Assembly: GCA_004298465.1 (NCBI GenBank)
Contig: SCRT01000002.1
Span: 88,648-152,647, forward strand
Direction of reading: 5' to 3'
Source of the DNA: Nevskiaceae bacterium
Lineage (GTDB): Bacteria > Pseudomonadota > Gammaproteobacteria > Nevskiales > Nevskiaceae
DNA length: 64,000 nucleotides
Shown here: positions 43,684 to 51,916 of the stretch, piece by piece
How positions within the stretch are numbered: the stretch's first letter is position 1
How the letters are laid out: every line of letters begins with the position of its first letter
The notes under the pieces: generated by a model
Seen by the model: only the letters and a program-made list of their open reading frames with translations
Database searches by the model: none
What the model was told of the DNA's origin: nothing
Translations under genes and position numbers: made by a program

Positions 43684-44403
43684 TCAGGCTTTGTCGCCGA
43701 GCGACGGGTTGTTGCGCCACGCTTCGTCCGGGTACGGGATCACCCCCAACTGCATCGCAAATTCACGGAAATTCCAGTGCGTGCGGCAGCGCACGATCTT
43801 GCCGTCGCGGTAGAACTGTGTGGTCGTGCCGCGCGTGTAGGTGGTCTTGCCCTTGGCCGGAATGCCGAAGAAGTCGGCGTTGTGGCCCGCCTGCCACACC
43901 CATTGCATGTAGCCCCACTCGTCGTACTCGAAATCGTTGCCAATCAGGATGTTGTTGGCAAGGCGATCGAACTCGCCGGCATCCCAGCCCGGCAGCGGCC
44001 CGCCCTTGCGGATCTGCGCCTTCGAACGCGGCGCGGCAGGGCCGCCGTCATAGCTGATGACCTCGAACTTGTGGACCCCAAACGGCGACGTCGGGCCCGA
44101 GTTGTTGAACACCACGAAGGCCTTGTAGAGTTCTTCCTTCGTCGTGATCGTCTGCATGAACTCGATGTCTTCCCAGAGGAAATCGTCGGCGTAATAACTG
44201 AGGACTTCCTCGGCCCCCTTCTCGAAGAACGCGGTGACCCAATCCTGGGCCGAGGCGAGATTCTTGCTGCAGCGGCCGCCGGCCGGCACAGCAGCGCCGG
44301 CATCGATGCTGGGGTGCGTGCCGGCGCGCAAGGCACCGAGTACTTCGCGCTGCCGGAGAAGCAGGTGTTCGTCATGGACCTGGTGTGCGTAGAGAATGTG
44401 CAT
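43684..44403 (-). CDS. Large SnoaL-like protein
   Basis: 239 residues from ATG 44403, with an AAGGAGG ribosome site upstream. An unusual N-terminal 70 residues (MHILYAHQVHDEHLLLRQRE) precede the NTF2-like part, with EEVLSYYADDFLWEDIEFMQ, ADFFGIPAKGKTTYTRGTTT, and NFREFAMQLGVIPYPDEAW. The latter segments parallel the protein at 39680. The open frame runs to 44568, but the ribosome site supports the shorter start. First gene of the minus-strand run, divergent from the P450. Confidence 0.7.
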   Translation of the reverse strand: MHILYAHQVHDEHLLLRQREVLGALRAGTHPSIDAGAAVPAGGRCSKNLASAQDWVTAFFEKGAEEVLSYYADDFLWEDIEFMQTITTKEELYKAFVVFNNSGPTSPFGVHKFEVISYDGGPAAPRSKAQIRKGGPLPGWDAGEFDRLANNILIGNDFEYDEWGYMQWVWQAGHNADFFGIPAKGKTTYTRGTTTQFYRDGKIVRCRTHWNFREFAMQLGVIPYPDEAWRNNPSLGDKA

Positions 44404-44700
44404 CGCGTGCCCTCCTTGTGGGTTGAGAAATTCTGACAGTGCCGGTTGTATCGTCCCGCGTCGGGCGGTGTCCACGACTTTAAAAGTCGTTGCGCGGCAA
44501 ATCATGACAAGTTGGCACCCACGCCGAGTATTTGTCACGCCGGGTTTGTCGCTGGCACGTTTCGCCATTCAGCCACACGACCCAACAAGGCAATAGTCTC
44601 CGCACCTGGATGCGATGCGTGGCGCCAGAAGCTGTGCACAAACCACGCACGAACCCCATGTACCGGCCACTGCATTGGCCACCAAATCTGGAGGGACACC
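44404..44700. other. Divergent promoter region of the P450 operon
   Basis: Lies between the large SnoaL-like gene and the P450 gene. Apart from the 17-bp palindrome at 44474-44490 no coding feature is seen. The P450 ATG has GGAGGG just upstream. Confidence 0.5.
44474..44490. promoter_or_regulatory. 17-bp palindromic operator candidate
   Basis: ACGACTTT-A-AAAGTCGT is a perfect inverted repeat with one central base, in the divergent region 71 bp from the SnoaL-like start and 211 bp from the P450 start. Length, AT-rich core and position suit a TetR- or GntR-type operator. No regulator gene is adjacent. Confidence 0.6.
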
Positions 44701-45939
44701 ATGAACGAGCAAGCGACCGCCACCCATCCGACCGACGAACGGATCTACGACCCACTGGACCCGGTGGTCAAGCAGGACCCCTACCCCTACTACACGAAGC
44801 TGCGTGCGACGGAGCCGGTGAAGTGGATGCCGAGCCTGAAGGTTTTCGCCGTCGCCAGCTGGAATGAAGTCGACGCGCTCCTGAAAGACCCCAAGGTCTT
44901 CACGTCCACGCAGTTCTGGCCGGAATTGCTGGGTGAGTTCGACCCGGTCCCGGAAGTCCCGCCCATGATCTCCATGGACCCGCCCGACCACACCAAGCTG
45001 CGCAAGCTGGTCAACAAGGCGTTCCTGCCATCGAAGATCATGAAGCTGCAGCAACGCGCCACCGACATCGCCAACGAGCTGATCAACGACATCGAAGCCA
45101 AGCACGGCAGGGAAGGGAAATTCGACTGGGTGTGGGACTTCACCGCGCTGTTCCCAGTGACGGTGATCTCCGACATGCTGGGCGTGCCCACCAAGCGCCG
45201 GGCCGAGTTCAAGGTGTGGGTGGACGACACGCTGGCCGCCGCGAACCGCGCCGCCTATGGCGAGGCGCGGCTCAGCGAGATCCGCGGGCATTCGCATGAG
45301 CTGCGGACGTTCTTCGAGGAACTCTACGACGAGCGCGTCAAGAATCTCGGCGAGGACATGATTTCCTCGCTCATCCAGGCCGAAGTGGATGGCAAGAAGC
45401 TAACCCGCATCGAAGTCATCCAGATGTCCATCCTGCTGCTCATCGGCGGGGTCGAGACCACGACCAACCTGCTCGGCAACACCATGGTGCGGCTGCACAA
45501 GAGCCCGGATGTCTACAAACGCGTCCGCAACAACTTCGACGACATCAAGCCGTTGCTTGAAGAAGTGCTGCGCTTCAACCCGCCGGTGCAGATGATCTTC
45601 CGCCACACGCTGGAAGACACCGAACTGCACGGCGTCAAGATTCCCAAGGGCTCCGCGGTCATGCCGCTGTTGGCCTCCGCGAACCGCGACGAGACGAAAT
45701 TCAAGAACGCCGGCGTGTTCGACATGGATCGCCAGCTCGAAGTCCCGTTGCAGACTTTCGGCCAGGGCCCGCATTTCTGCCTCGGCAACTTCCTGACGCG
45801 CATGGAATCGCGCCAGGCGCTGGAAGTCGTGTTCTCGCGCTTCGAGGAACTGGATCTGATCTCCGATGAAGTGGAGTGGATCGACTCCTACTTCGCCCGC
45901 GGGCCACACACCTTGCCCGTACGCTACAAGCTGCGCTGA
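44701..45939 (+). CDS. Cytochrome P450
   Basis: 412 residues, from the ATG with GGAGGG ahead of it. Oxygen-binding I-helix GGVETTTN near residue 245, ExxR motif Glu288/Arg291 in EEVLRFNPPV, and heme ligand Cys360 in FGQGPHFCLGN. Length is typical of soluble bacterial P450s. Electrons can come from the ferredoxin/ferredoxin-reductase pair encoded at 37.7-39.3 kb. It is first in a three-gene operon with the FMN and aldehyde dehydrogenases. Side-chain hydroxylation of a steroid or terpenoid (CYP125/CYP142 manner) would fit, but the sequence does not identify the subfamily. Confidence 0.93.
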   Translation: MNEQATATHPTDERIYDPLDPVVKQDPYPYYTKLRATEPVKWMPSLKVFAVASWNEVDALLKDPKVFTSTQFWPELLGEFDPVPEVPPMISMDPPDHTKLRKLVNKAFLPSKIMKLQQRATDIANELINDIEAKHGREGKFDWVWDFTALFPVTVISDMLGVPTKRRAEFKVWVDDTLAAANRAAYGEARLSEIRGHSHELRTFFEELYDERVKNLGEDMISSLIQAEVDGKKLTRIEVIQMSILLLIGGVETTTNLLGNTMVRLHKSPDVYKRVRNNFDDIKPLLEEVLRFNPPVQMIFRHTLEDTELHGVKIPKGSAVMPLLASANRDETKFKNAGVFDMDRQLEVPLQTFGQGPHFCLGNFLTRMESRQALEVVFSRFEELDLISDEVEWIDSYFARGPHTLPVRYKLR

Positions 45940-45968
45940 CATCCGCCACTACCGGAGAACGCGCCGAC

Positions 45969-47195
45969 ATGAAGCGCCTCGACGACTGTTTCAACCTGGC
46001 GGATTTCCGCGACGCCGCACGACAGCGCTTGCCAAGCGCGCTGTTCCACTACATCGACGGTGGTGCAGACGATGAACTCACCGTCCGCAGCAACACCACC
46101 GCCTTCGATCATTACCGGCTGGTGCCCAACTACCTGCGCAGCATCAGTGACATCACCACGGACCGGACCGTGTTCGGTTGCCACGTCGATTGGCCGGTCC
46201 TGCTTTCGCCTACCGGGCTCAACCGGGCATTCAACCCGTCCGGCGAGATCGCCGTCGCGCGCGCTGCAGCAGAGGCCGGTACCACCTACGCGCTGTCGGG
46301 CATGGGTACCACGAGCATCGAGGAGATCGGCAAGGCAACTACGGCACCGAAGATCTTCCAGCTCTACCTGTTCAACGACGATGCGCTCAACTTCGCGCTG
46401 ATCGACCGTTGCAAGGCCGCCGGTTTCAATGTCCTGTGCCTGACGGTGGACTGTATCGCCGCCGGCAACCGTGAACGCGACCTGCGCTGCGGGCTGACGG
46501 TGCCGCCCACACTGAACCGCCGCAACCTGTTCGGCTTCACGAGGCATCCCCTGTGGTGCCTGCGTTACGCCGCCAGCGAACGGATGACGATGCCCAACAT
46601 TCCCACCACCGACGGCAACGGCAGCATCGGAACGCTGGCGAGCTACTTCGCACAGAAGATGGAGCAGAACATCACCTGGCCGGCCGTCGAAAAGCTGATG
46701 CGCCGCTGGGATGGCCCGTTCGTCATCAAGGGCCTGCAGTCTGTCGCGGATGCACGCGACGCCGCGACCGCCGGCGTGTCCGGGATCATCGTTTCCAACC
46801 ACGGCGGACGCCAGCTCGGCAGTGCCGCACCGACCATCGACCTGATTGCAGACATCGCCGACGCGGTCGGCGATCGCCTCGATGTCGTCATGGATGGCGG
46901 CATCCGGCGCGGCACCCACGTCGTCAAGGCACTGGCCATGGGTGCGCGTGCGTGCATGATCGGCCGGCCTTATCTGTATGGCCTGTCAGCCTTCGGCCAG
47001 CCCGGCGTGCAACGTGTCCTCACGCTGCTGCGTGCGGAGATTCGCCGCACTCTGGCGTTGCTGGGCTGCGCCAGCGTGGATGCGCTGGGCCACTCGCACA
47101 TCCGGCTGGCGAACCAGATTCCACAGTTCTTCACTCACGCGGCGGGCACCAACGCCGATGCACTGCCGCCAGCCCTACTCAGGAGTTCCGCTTGA
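45969..47195 (+). CDS. FMN-dependent alpha-hydroxy acid dehydrogenase (LldD-like)
   Basis: 408 residues. N-terminal FHYIDGGADDELT and catalytic SNHGGRQL, with His278 and Arg281, are the hallmarks of the L-lactate dehydrogenase/glycolate oxidase family. The C-terminal MDGGIRRGTHVVKALAMGA forms the phosphate site for FMN. It oxidises L-2-hydroxy acids to 2-oxo acids. Its last codons overlap the TTG start of the aldehyde dehydrogenase gene. That pairing suggests a route from 2-hydroxyaldehyde to 2-hydroxyacid to 2-oxo acid. Confidence 0.9.
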   Translation: MKRLDDCFNLADFRDAARQRLPSALFHYIDGGADDELTVRSNTTAFDHYRLVPNYLRSISDITTDRTVFGCHVDWPVLLSPTGLNRAFNPSGEIAVARAAAEAGTTYALSGMGTTSIEEIGKATTAPKIFQLYLFNDDALNFALIDRCKAAGFNVLCLTVDCIAAGNRERDLRCGLTVPPTLNRRNLFGFTRHPLWCLRYAASERMTMPNIPTTDGNGSIGTLASYFAQKMEQNITWPAVEKLMRRWDGPFVIKGLQSVADARDAATAGVSGIIVSNHGGRQLGSAAPTIDLIADIADAVGDRLDVVMDGGIRRGTHVVKALAMGARACMIGRPYLYGLSAFGQPGVQRVLTLLRAEIRRTLALLGCASVDALGHSHIRLANQIPQFFTHAAGTNADALPPALLRSSA

Positions 47196-48634
47196 ACACC
47201 CACGCGCTTCGTTTCGAACACTACGTCAACGGTCGTTTCATCGCTGATACCGCCGCCACCATCGAAGTCCGCAACCCGGCCGACGAGACTGTCCTCGGCC
47301 AGGTGCCGGACGGCGACGTCGCGCTGGCAGAACAGGCCATTGCCGCAGCACGCGCCGCGCAGGACGGCTGGGCCGCCAGGCCAGCCATCGAACGCGGACA
47401 GTTCCTGCACCGCATGGCCACCGGCATCCGCAACAACGCCGAGCCGCTCGCCCGCACCATCGTCCTCGAGCAAGGCAAGCTGCTGCCGCTGGCGCAGATG
47501 GAAGTCGGCGTGACGGCGGAATACCTGGACTACATGGCCGAGTGGGCACGGCGCATCGAAGGCGAGGTGATCACCAGCGACCGGCCGGGTGAAAACATAT
47601 TCCTGTTCCATCGCCCGCTGGGCGTCACCGTCGGCATCCTGCCGTGGAACTTTCCGTTGTTCATGGTGGCGCGCAAGGTTGCGCCTGCTCTCGTCACGGG
47701 CAACACCGCTGTCATCAAACCCAGCGAGGAGACCCCCTACAGCGCCTGCGCCTTTGCTCGCATCGCGGCCGAAGCAGAGCTGCCGGCCGGCGTTCTCAAC
47801 ATCATCTGCGGCCGCGGCCGCACGCTGGGTGCGGCGCTGGTGGGCAACCCTGCCGTCGACATGGTGAGCTTCACGGGCAGCTCGGCCGCCGGTTCGGCCA
47901 TCATGGCCAACGCCGCCCGCAACACCACGAAAGTGAGCCTGGAACTGGGCGGCAAAGCGCCTTCCATCGTGCTCGCGGATGCGAACCTCGACCAGGTTGC
48001 CGGCATCCTGCGGGCCTCCAAAGCCTTGAACAGCGGGCAGGCCTGCAACTGCACGGAACGCCTCTATGTTGAACGTTCGGTCTGCGAGGCGCTGGCGGAG
48101 AAACTCGCCAACGCGTTCAATTCGGTCAGCGTCGGCAACCCTCTGGGTGCCACGCCGGTTGAAATGGGCCCATTGATCAACCGCACGGCGGTAGACCGCA
48201 TCCAGTCGCTGGTGGATGACGCCCGCCAGCAGGGTGCTGACGTGCTCGCCGGTGGCAGCGGTTCAGCTGCCGGACAAGGTTATTACTTCGCCCCCACCGT
48301 TGTATCCGGCACGAAGCCCGGCATGAAGATTCTGGAACGCGAAGTCTTCGGCCCCGTCGTCATGATCGATCCTGTCGACAGCCTCGAAGAAGCGATCGCC
48401 CTCGCGAACGCCAATGAATATGGGCTGACCTCGTCGATCTTCACGAACAACCTGACCTCCGCCATGCGCGCCATCAACCAGCTGAAGTACGGCGAGGTGT
48501 ACGTCAACCGCGAAAACTTCGAGGCCATACAAGGCCATCACGCCGGCGTGCGTCGCTCCGGCATCGGTGGCGACGACGGCAAGCACGGCCTCTATGAGTA
48601 CATGCACACGCAGGTGGCGTATATCCAATCGTAG
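47192..48634 (+). CDS. aldA: AldA-type NAD-dependent aldehyde dehydrogenase (lactaldehyde dehydrogenase-like)
   Basis: 480 residues from a TTG start with AGGAG upstream, overlapping the LldD-like stop in TTGA. The catalytic Cys285 lies in GQACNCTERLY, the same position as in E. coli AldA, and LELGGKAPS holds the general base. The C-terminus HHAGVRRSGIGGDDGKHGLY is also AldA-like. Predicted to oxidise a short or 2-hydroxyaldehyde to the acid, which the LldD-like enzyme can oxidise further. The operon ends at the terminator at 48697. Confidence 0.92.
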   Translation: MNTHALRFEHYVNGRFIADTAATIEVRNPADETVLGQVPDGDVALAEQAIAAARAAQDGWAARPAIERGQFLHRMATGIRNNAEPLARTIVLEQGKLLPLAQMEVGVTAEYLDYMAEWARRIEGEVITSDRPGENIFLFHRPLGVTVGILPWNFPLFMVARKVAPALVTGNTAVIKPSEETPYSACAFARIAAEAELPAGVLNIICGRGRTLGAALVGNPAVDMVSFTGSSAAGSAIMANAARNTTKVSLELGGKAPSIVLADANLDQVAGILRASKALNSGQACNCTERLYVERSVCEALAEKLANAFNSVSVGNPLGATPVEMGPLINRTAVDRIQSLVDDARQQGADVLAGGSGSAAGQGYYFAPTVVSGTKPGMKILEREVFGPVVMIDPVDSLEEAIALANANEYGLTSSIFTNNLTSAMRAINQLKYGEVYVNRENFEAIQGHHAGVRRSGIGGDDGKHGLYEYMHTQVAYIQS

Positions 48635-48696
48635 CCATACGGCACGCCCGATCTTCCTCCGCGCTCCTCCAGAAAGGCTTGCCGCCTTTCAGCTCG

Positions 48697-48723
48697 ACCC
48701 TTCCGCGAGGAAGGGTCATTTTT
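48697..48723 (+). terminator. Rho-independent terminator of the P450-lldD-aldA operon
   Basis: ACCCTTCC-gcga-GGAAGGGT forms an 8-bp perfect stem with a 4-base loop, followed by a run of Ts (48719-48723). It lies 60 bp after the aldA stop. A smaller AAAGGC...GCCTTT hairpin sits just before it. Confidence 0.85.
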
Positions 48724-48876
48724 ATGGCTTGCAAGCCAGCTTTCACGACCGCCCCCAATCGCAGACACGGCATGCGGCATGAACCGCAACGCCGACAGCT
48801 TCACTTGAAGCAAGATTCCGCCCCACAATAGCGCCCGCATGCGCGATGTTTCGCGCACACAGGCAAGGGGAATCCA

Positions 48877-49746
48877 ATGCGCTGGCAAAAAGGCCGTTCG
48901 AGCGACAACGTGGTCGAATCCAGTGGCGGCGGGGGCGGCTTCGGCCGGGGGCGCATCCGGCTGGGTCTGGGCGGGACGATCCTTGCGCTGGTGGTGGCCG
49001 CGGTCTTTCCTTCCACACGCGGCGTGATCTTCGGCCTGCTGACGGACGGCGATGCCGGTCTGGCGGGCGGGTCAGCGCAAGTAACGCAGGTCGACCCCAA
49101 CGACCCGCAGGTGCAGTTCGTCTCGAAGATCCTGGGCAGCACGGAGGACGTGTGGGTGGCCGTGTTCAGCGCCAGCGGAGCCGCCTATAAAGACCCGAAA
49201 CTCGTGCTGTTCCACGGCTCGGTGTCCACGGCGTGCGGCAACGCCACGGCGGCGGTCGGGCCGTTCTATTGCCCCGACGACCAGCGCGTCTATCTCGACC
49301 TCGACTTCTTCCGCGAGCTGGCAACGCGTTTCCACAGCGACAGCGACTTCGCCCGCGCCTATGTCATCGCGCATGAAGTCGGCCACCACGTACAGAACCT
49401 GCTGGGCGTGATGGACATGGAAAAGAAATTGCAAGCACGCGGCCAGCCGATGGAAGGCGCAAACGGGTTGTCCGTGCGCCTCGAACTGCAGGCCGACTGC
49501 CTGGCCGGAGTGTGGGCCAACCATTCCGAGCAGCAGCTGCAATGGCTGCAGGCCGGGGACGTGGAGGCTGCGCTGAATGCGGCCAGCCAGATCGGCGACG
49601 ACACGCTGCAGCGGGAAGCCCGCGGCACGGTGGTGCCCGACTCCTTCACGCACGGCAGCTCGGCCCAGCGCGTGCGCTGGTTCCAGACCGGCTTCAAGAG
49701 CGGCAATCTCGGCGTGTGCGACACCTTCAACGCGCAGCGGTTGTAG
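48877..49746 (+). CDS. YpfJ-family neutral zinc metallopeptidase, membrane-anchored
   Basis: 289 residues. Gly-rich N-terminus, one membrane helix (residues about 30-50, LGLGGTILALVVAAVFPS), then a periplasmic protease domain with HEVGHHVQ starting at His166, the zinc HExxH motif, and a downstream ELQADCLAG region. Family members (YpfJ/zinc metallopeptidase COG2321) are of uncertain physiological role. Good ribosome site AGGGGA before the ATG. Unlinked to the catabolic operon, since it follows the terminator. Confidence 0.9.
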   Translation: MRWQKGRSSDNVVESSGGGGGFGRGRIRLGLGGTILALVVAAVFPSTRGVIFGLLTDGDAGLAGGSAQVTQVDPNDPQVQFVSKILGSTEDVWVAVFSASGAAYKDPKLVLFHGSVSTACGNATAAVGPFYCPDDQRVYLDLDFFRELATRFHSDSDFARAYVIAHEVGHHVQNLLGVMDMEKKLQARGQPMEGANGLSVRLELQADCLAGVWANHSEQQLQWLQAGDVEAALNAASQIGDDTLQREARGTVVPDSFTHGSSAQRVRWFQTGFKSGNLGVCDTFNAQRL

Positions 49747-49812
49747 GCCGCCTTCCGCCGGACTTCTTGCGTGGATGAATTCCCGAATTCACGCATCGGG
49801 TTTGGCCGTCAA

Positions 49813-49836
49813 CACGGTATCTATCACGGTATATAC
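49813..49836 (+). promoter_or_regulatory. VapBC promoter/operator candidate
   Basis: Direct repeats CACGGTAT at 49813-49820 and 49825-49832 are followed by the 8-bp palindrome GTATATAC (49829-49836). This pattern, 30 bp before the antitoxin start, is the expected form of an autoregulated VapBC operator overlapping the -10 region. Confidence 0.5.
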
Positions 49837-49868
49837 TTCGAACGCACCAACGTGACCGGAGCCACCCC

Positions 49869-50144
49869 ATGCAAACCGCCAAACTATTCGCGAATGGCCG
49901 CAGCCAGGCGGTGCGTCTGCCTGCCGAATTCCGCTTCGAAGGCAATGAAGTCTTCATCCGCCGCGACCCGTTGACCGGCAACGTCATCCTCTCCAGCCAC
50001 GCCGGTTGGACTTCGTGGGACGAATTCCTGGCCCAGCGCAACCTGGCCGCCGTCCCCGCCGATTTTCTCGCCGACCGCCAGCAACCGCCTGTGCAGGCGC
50101 GCGATTGGCCGCAGCAGCAAGGCAAGACCCACGCCAAGGCATGA
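49869..50144 (+). CDS. vapB: VapB-type antitoxin (SpoVT/AbrB domain)
   Basis: 91 residues. The N-terminal [23 protein letters not shown] is the swapped-hairpin AbrB DNA-binding motif; the rest, with WDEFLAQRN, would wrap the toxin. The stop overlaps the toxin start (ATGA). Such antitoxins repress their own operon together with the toxin. Ribosome site GGAG precedes the ATG. Confidence 0.92.
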   Translation: MQTAKLFANGRSQAVRLPAEFRFEGNEVFIRRDPLTGNVILSSHAGWTSWDEFLAQRNLAAVPADFLADRQQPPVQARDWPQQQGKTHAKA

Positions 50145-50554
50145 CCTTGCGCTACATGCTGGATACCAACATTGTCAGCTACCTGCTGCGCGGTAGCTCC
50201 CCGCGGCTGGAACTGCACCTGCGCCGCGAACGCGTCGATGCGTTGTGCATTTCCGCCATCACCCGCGCCGAATTGCGCTACGGCGTGGCCCGCCTGCAAC
50301 CTGCTGCGACACGGCTGGCGCATGAAGTCGAACGTCTGCTGCAAGGCATCACCACGCTGGCCTGGGACGATGCCGCAGCCGACGCCTACGGCCCGGTGCG
50401 CGCTGCGCTGGAACGTGCTGGCACCCCCATCGGCGCGCTCGACACGCAGATCGCCGCCCATACGTTGATCGCAAACCTGACCCTTGTCACCCACAACGTC
50501 GGTGAGTTCCGTCGCGTTCCCGGCCTGCGCGTGGAGGACTGGACGGTTGGCTGA
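50141..50554 (+). CDS. vapC: VapC-type PIN-domain toxin
   Basis: 137 residues from ATG 50141. PIN ribonuclease residues Asp8 ([10 protein letters not shown]), Glu44 (TRAELRYG) and Asp101 (ALDTQIAA) are present, and Asn119 in VTHNVGEF completes the usual fourth position. It would cleave RNA (often tRNA) when released from VapB. The upstream in-frame extension to 50006 overlaps the antitoxin and is not used. Confidence 0.93.
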   Translation: MTLRYMLDTNIVSYLLRGSSPRLELHLRRERVDALCISAITRAELRYGVARLQPAATRLAHEVERLLQGITTLAWDDAAADAYGPVRAALERAGTPIGALDTQIAAHTLIANLTLVTHNVGEFRRVPGLRVEDWTVG

Positions 50555-50567
50555 GCCGGGCTACCCC

Positions 50568-51137
50568 TCAGGCGCCACTTGAATGGCCCGCAGCCTCCGC
50601 AAACGGCGCAGCCCCGCCGAACAAATCGCCCTGCCCGCTCTCGAAATCCAGCAGCCAGCGCTTGCGGTCGACCCCGCCGGCATAGCCGGTCATGGAGCCG
50701 TCGCTGCCGATGGCGCGATGGCAGGGCACGATGACCAGCAGCGGGTTGTGCGCCACCGCCGCGCCGACCGGGTGAAATGCTTCGGGGCGCCCGATCTGCT
50801 GCGCCAGTTCCGCGTAGCTGGTGGTGCAGCCCCACGGCACGCGGTACAACGCCGCCCATACCTGCTGCTGGAACGGCGTGCCTTCAAGCGCCAGCGGCAA
50901 GTCGAAGGCGTTCAACCGCCCGGCAAAGTAGGCGTCGACCTGGCGGTGCGCTTCCTGCAACACCGGCGACGCCCACGCCTGCCAGCCGTGCGCCGCGTCA
51001 ATGTCGGGAAAGTATTTCTGCCCGACGAACCAGCCGCCTTTCAGCGTCCCCTCGCGCGCTGCCAGCACGAACGCGCCCAGCGGTGTGTCGATCCGGCAGT
51101 AGTCGACGTTGTAGAGGGGCATGAAGAGAAGTGCCAA
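50568..51137 (-). CDS. ogt: Methylated-DNA--protein-cysteine methyltransferase (Ogt)
   Basis: 189 residues; an ATG at 51122 gives a slightly shorter start. The acceptor Cys is in VIVPCHRAIG, with RPEAFHPVGAAVAHNPLL upstream and the usual N-terminal domain. It removes methyl groups from O6-methylguanine by transfer to its own Cys. It sits between VapBC and the defence-like island and may mark the left edge of the island. Confidence 0.93.
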   Translation of the reverse strand: MALLFMPLYNVDYCRIDTPLGAFVLAAREGTLKGGWFVGQKYFPDIDAAHGWQAWASPVLQEAHRQVDAYFAGRLNAFDLPLALEGTPFQQQVWAALYRVPWGCTTSYAELAQQIGRPEAFHPVGAAVAHNPLLVIVPCHRAIGSDGSMTGYAGGVDRKRWLLDFESGQGDLFGGAAPFAEAAGHSSGA

Positions 51138-51240
51138 AAGTGAAAACCAGGCCGCAGCTTAGCCCGACGCGGCCCGTGCCGGCACAGGCGACGCCGCCAT
51201 CGAGCAACCATCGGTAACATGGTGACACTGCACGGCTGTC

Positions 51241-51552
51241 ATGAAACAGGATATGAAACCGTCTACCGCCATCGCCACGCATCAGGCAGAAATCCGTCGC
51301 ATCGTCGCCGCGCATCGTGGCACCAATGCCCGCTTGTTCGGCTCGGCAGCACGGGGAGACGACCACGACGGCAGCGACCTCGACCTGCTCATCGACCCAA
51401 CTCGGGAAATGCCGCCGCTGCTTCGGAGCCCGAAAGGGGAGCCTGATCTCAGCAATATTGTTGATGGGCTGTTCAAATCCATTACAAAGGGCATCGAGCA
51501 AGCTCGACTACCTGGCGATGCTTGGGTGCAGCGCAAAGCAGCCTTCAATTAG
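51241..51552 (+). CDS. MntA-type nucleotidyltransferase antitoxin, orphan
   Basis: 103 residues; ATG 51253 is an alternative start. The minimal nucleotidyltransferase motif LFGSAARGDDHDGSDLDLLID spans residues 32-52. Such proteins are the antitoxins of MntA/HepT systems, where MntA attaches AMP to the HEPN toxin. No intact HEPN gene follows; only an in-frame fragment continues past the TAG stop. The gene may therefore be a leftover or may act on a distant partner. Confidence 0.8.
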   Translation: MKQDMKPSTAIATHQAEIRRIVAAHRGTNARLFGSAARGDDHDGSDLDLLIDPTREMPPLLRSPKGEPDLSNIVDGLFKSITKGIEQARLPGDAWVQRKAAFN

Positions 51553-51753
51553 TTGTTGGCTTTGCCATGGCGTTATTTGAACAAAGGCACTCATTATGGC
51601 GATGGCAAGAACTTTGAGATTGCCATCGTTGAGAAATTCGTTGTCGCGCTCGGAAAACTTCAGTGCATTCTTCCAATAGAGGTAATGGAGTTACTCCGGC
51701 GATCCAGCAACACCCGCTCCTGGCCGATCTCGGCAGTACGTTCGGCGCTATAG
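51553..51753 (+). pseudogene. HEPN-like tail fragment
   Basis: An open frame directly after the MntA stop, in the same frame, contains LPWRYLNKGTHYGDGKNFEIAI, which recalls HEPN-type sequences, where RNYLNKGTH-type motifs hold the RNase site. No start codon or N-terminal half is present. It is probably a fragment left by deletion. The assignment rests on a short motif and is weak. Confidence 0.3.
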
Positions 51754-51916
51754 GACGAACACCGTCGTGATCATCTGGTCGAGACTGGTGCTGTGATCAG
51801 CGATTGCCGGAACAGGCGGTCAAGCTACCCGGAGTCCGCATTGGCGAGAATCCGCAGTTGACCTCACGGCCACGGTATGATCGATCCGTGGGAGCGGATA
51901 CAGGGGAGACGCGGAG
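51754..51916. other. Leader of the large helicase gene
   Basis: No gene seen. Together with the fragment before it, 364 bp separates the MntA-type gene from the large defence-like gene. GGGGAGACGCGGAG precedes the ATG at 51917 and supplies a ribosome site. Confidence 0.4.
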
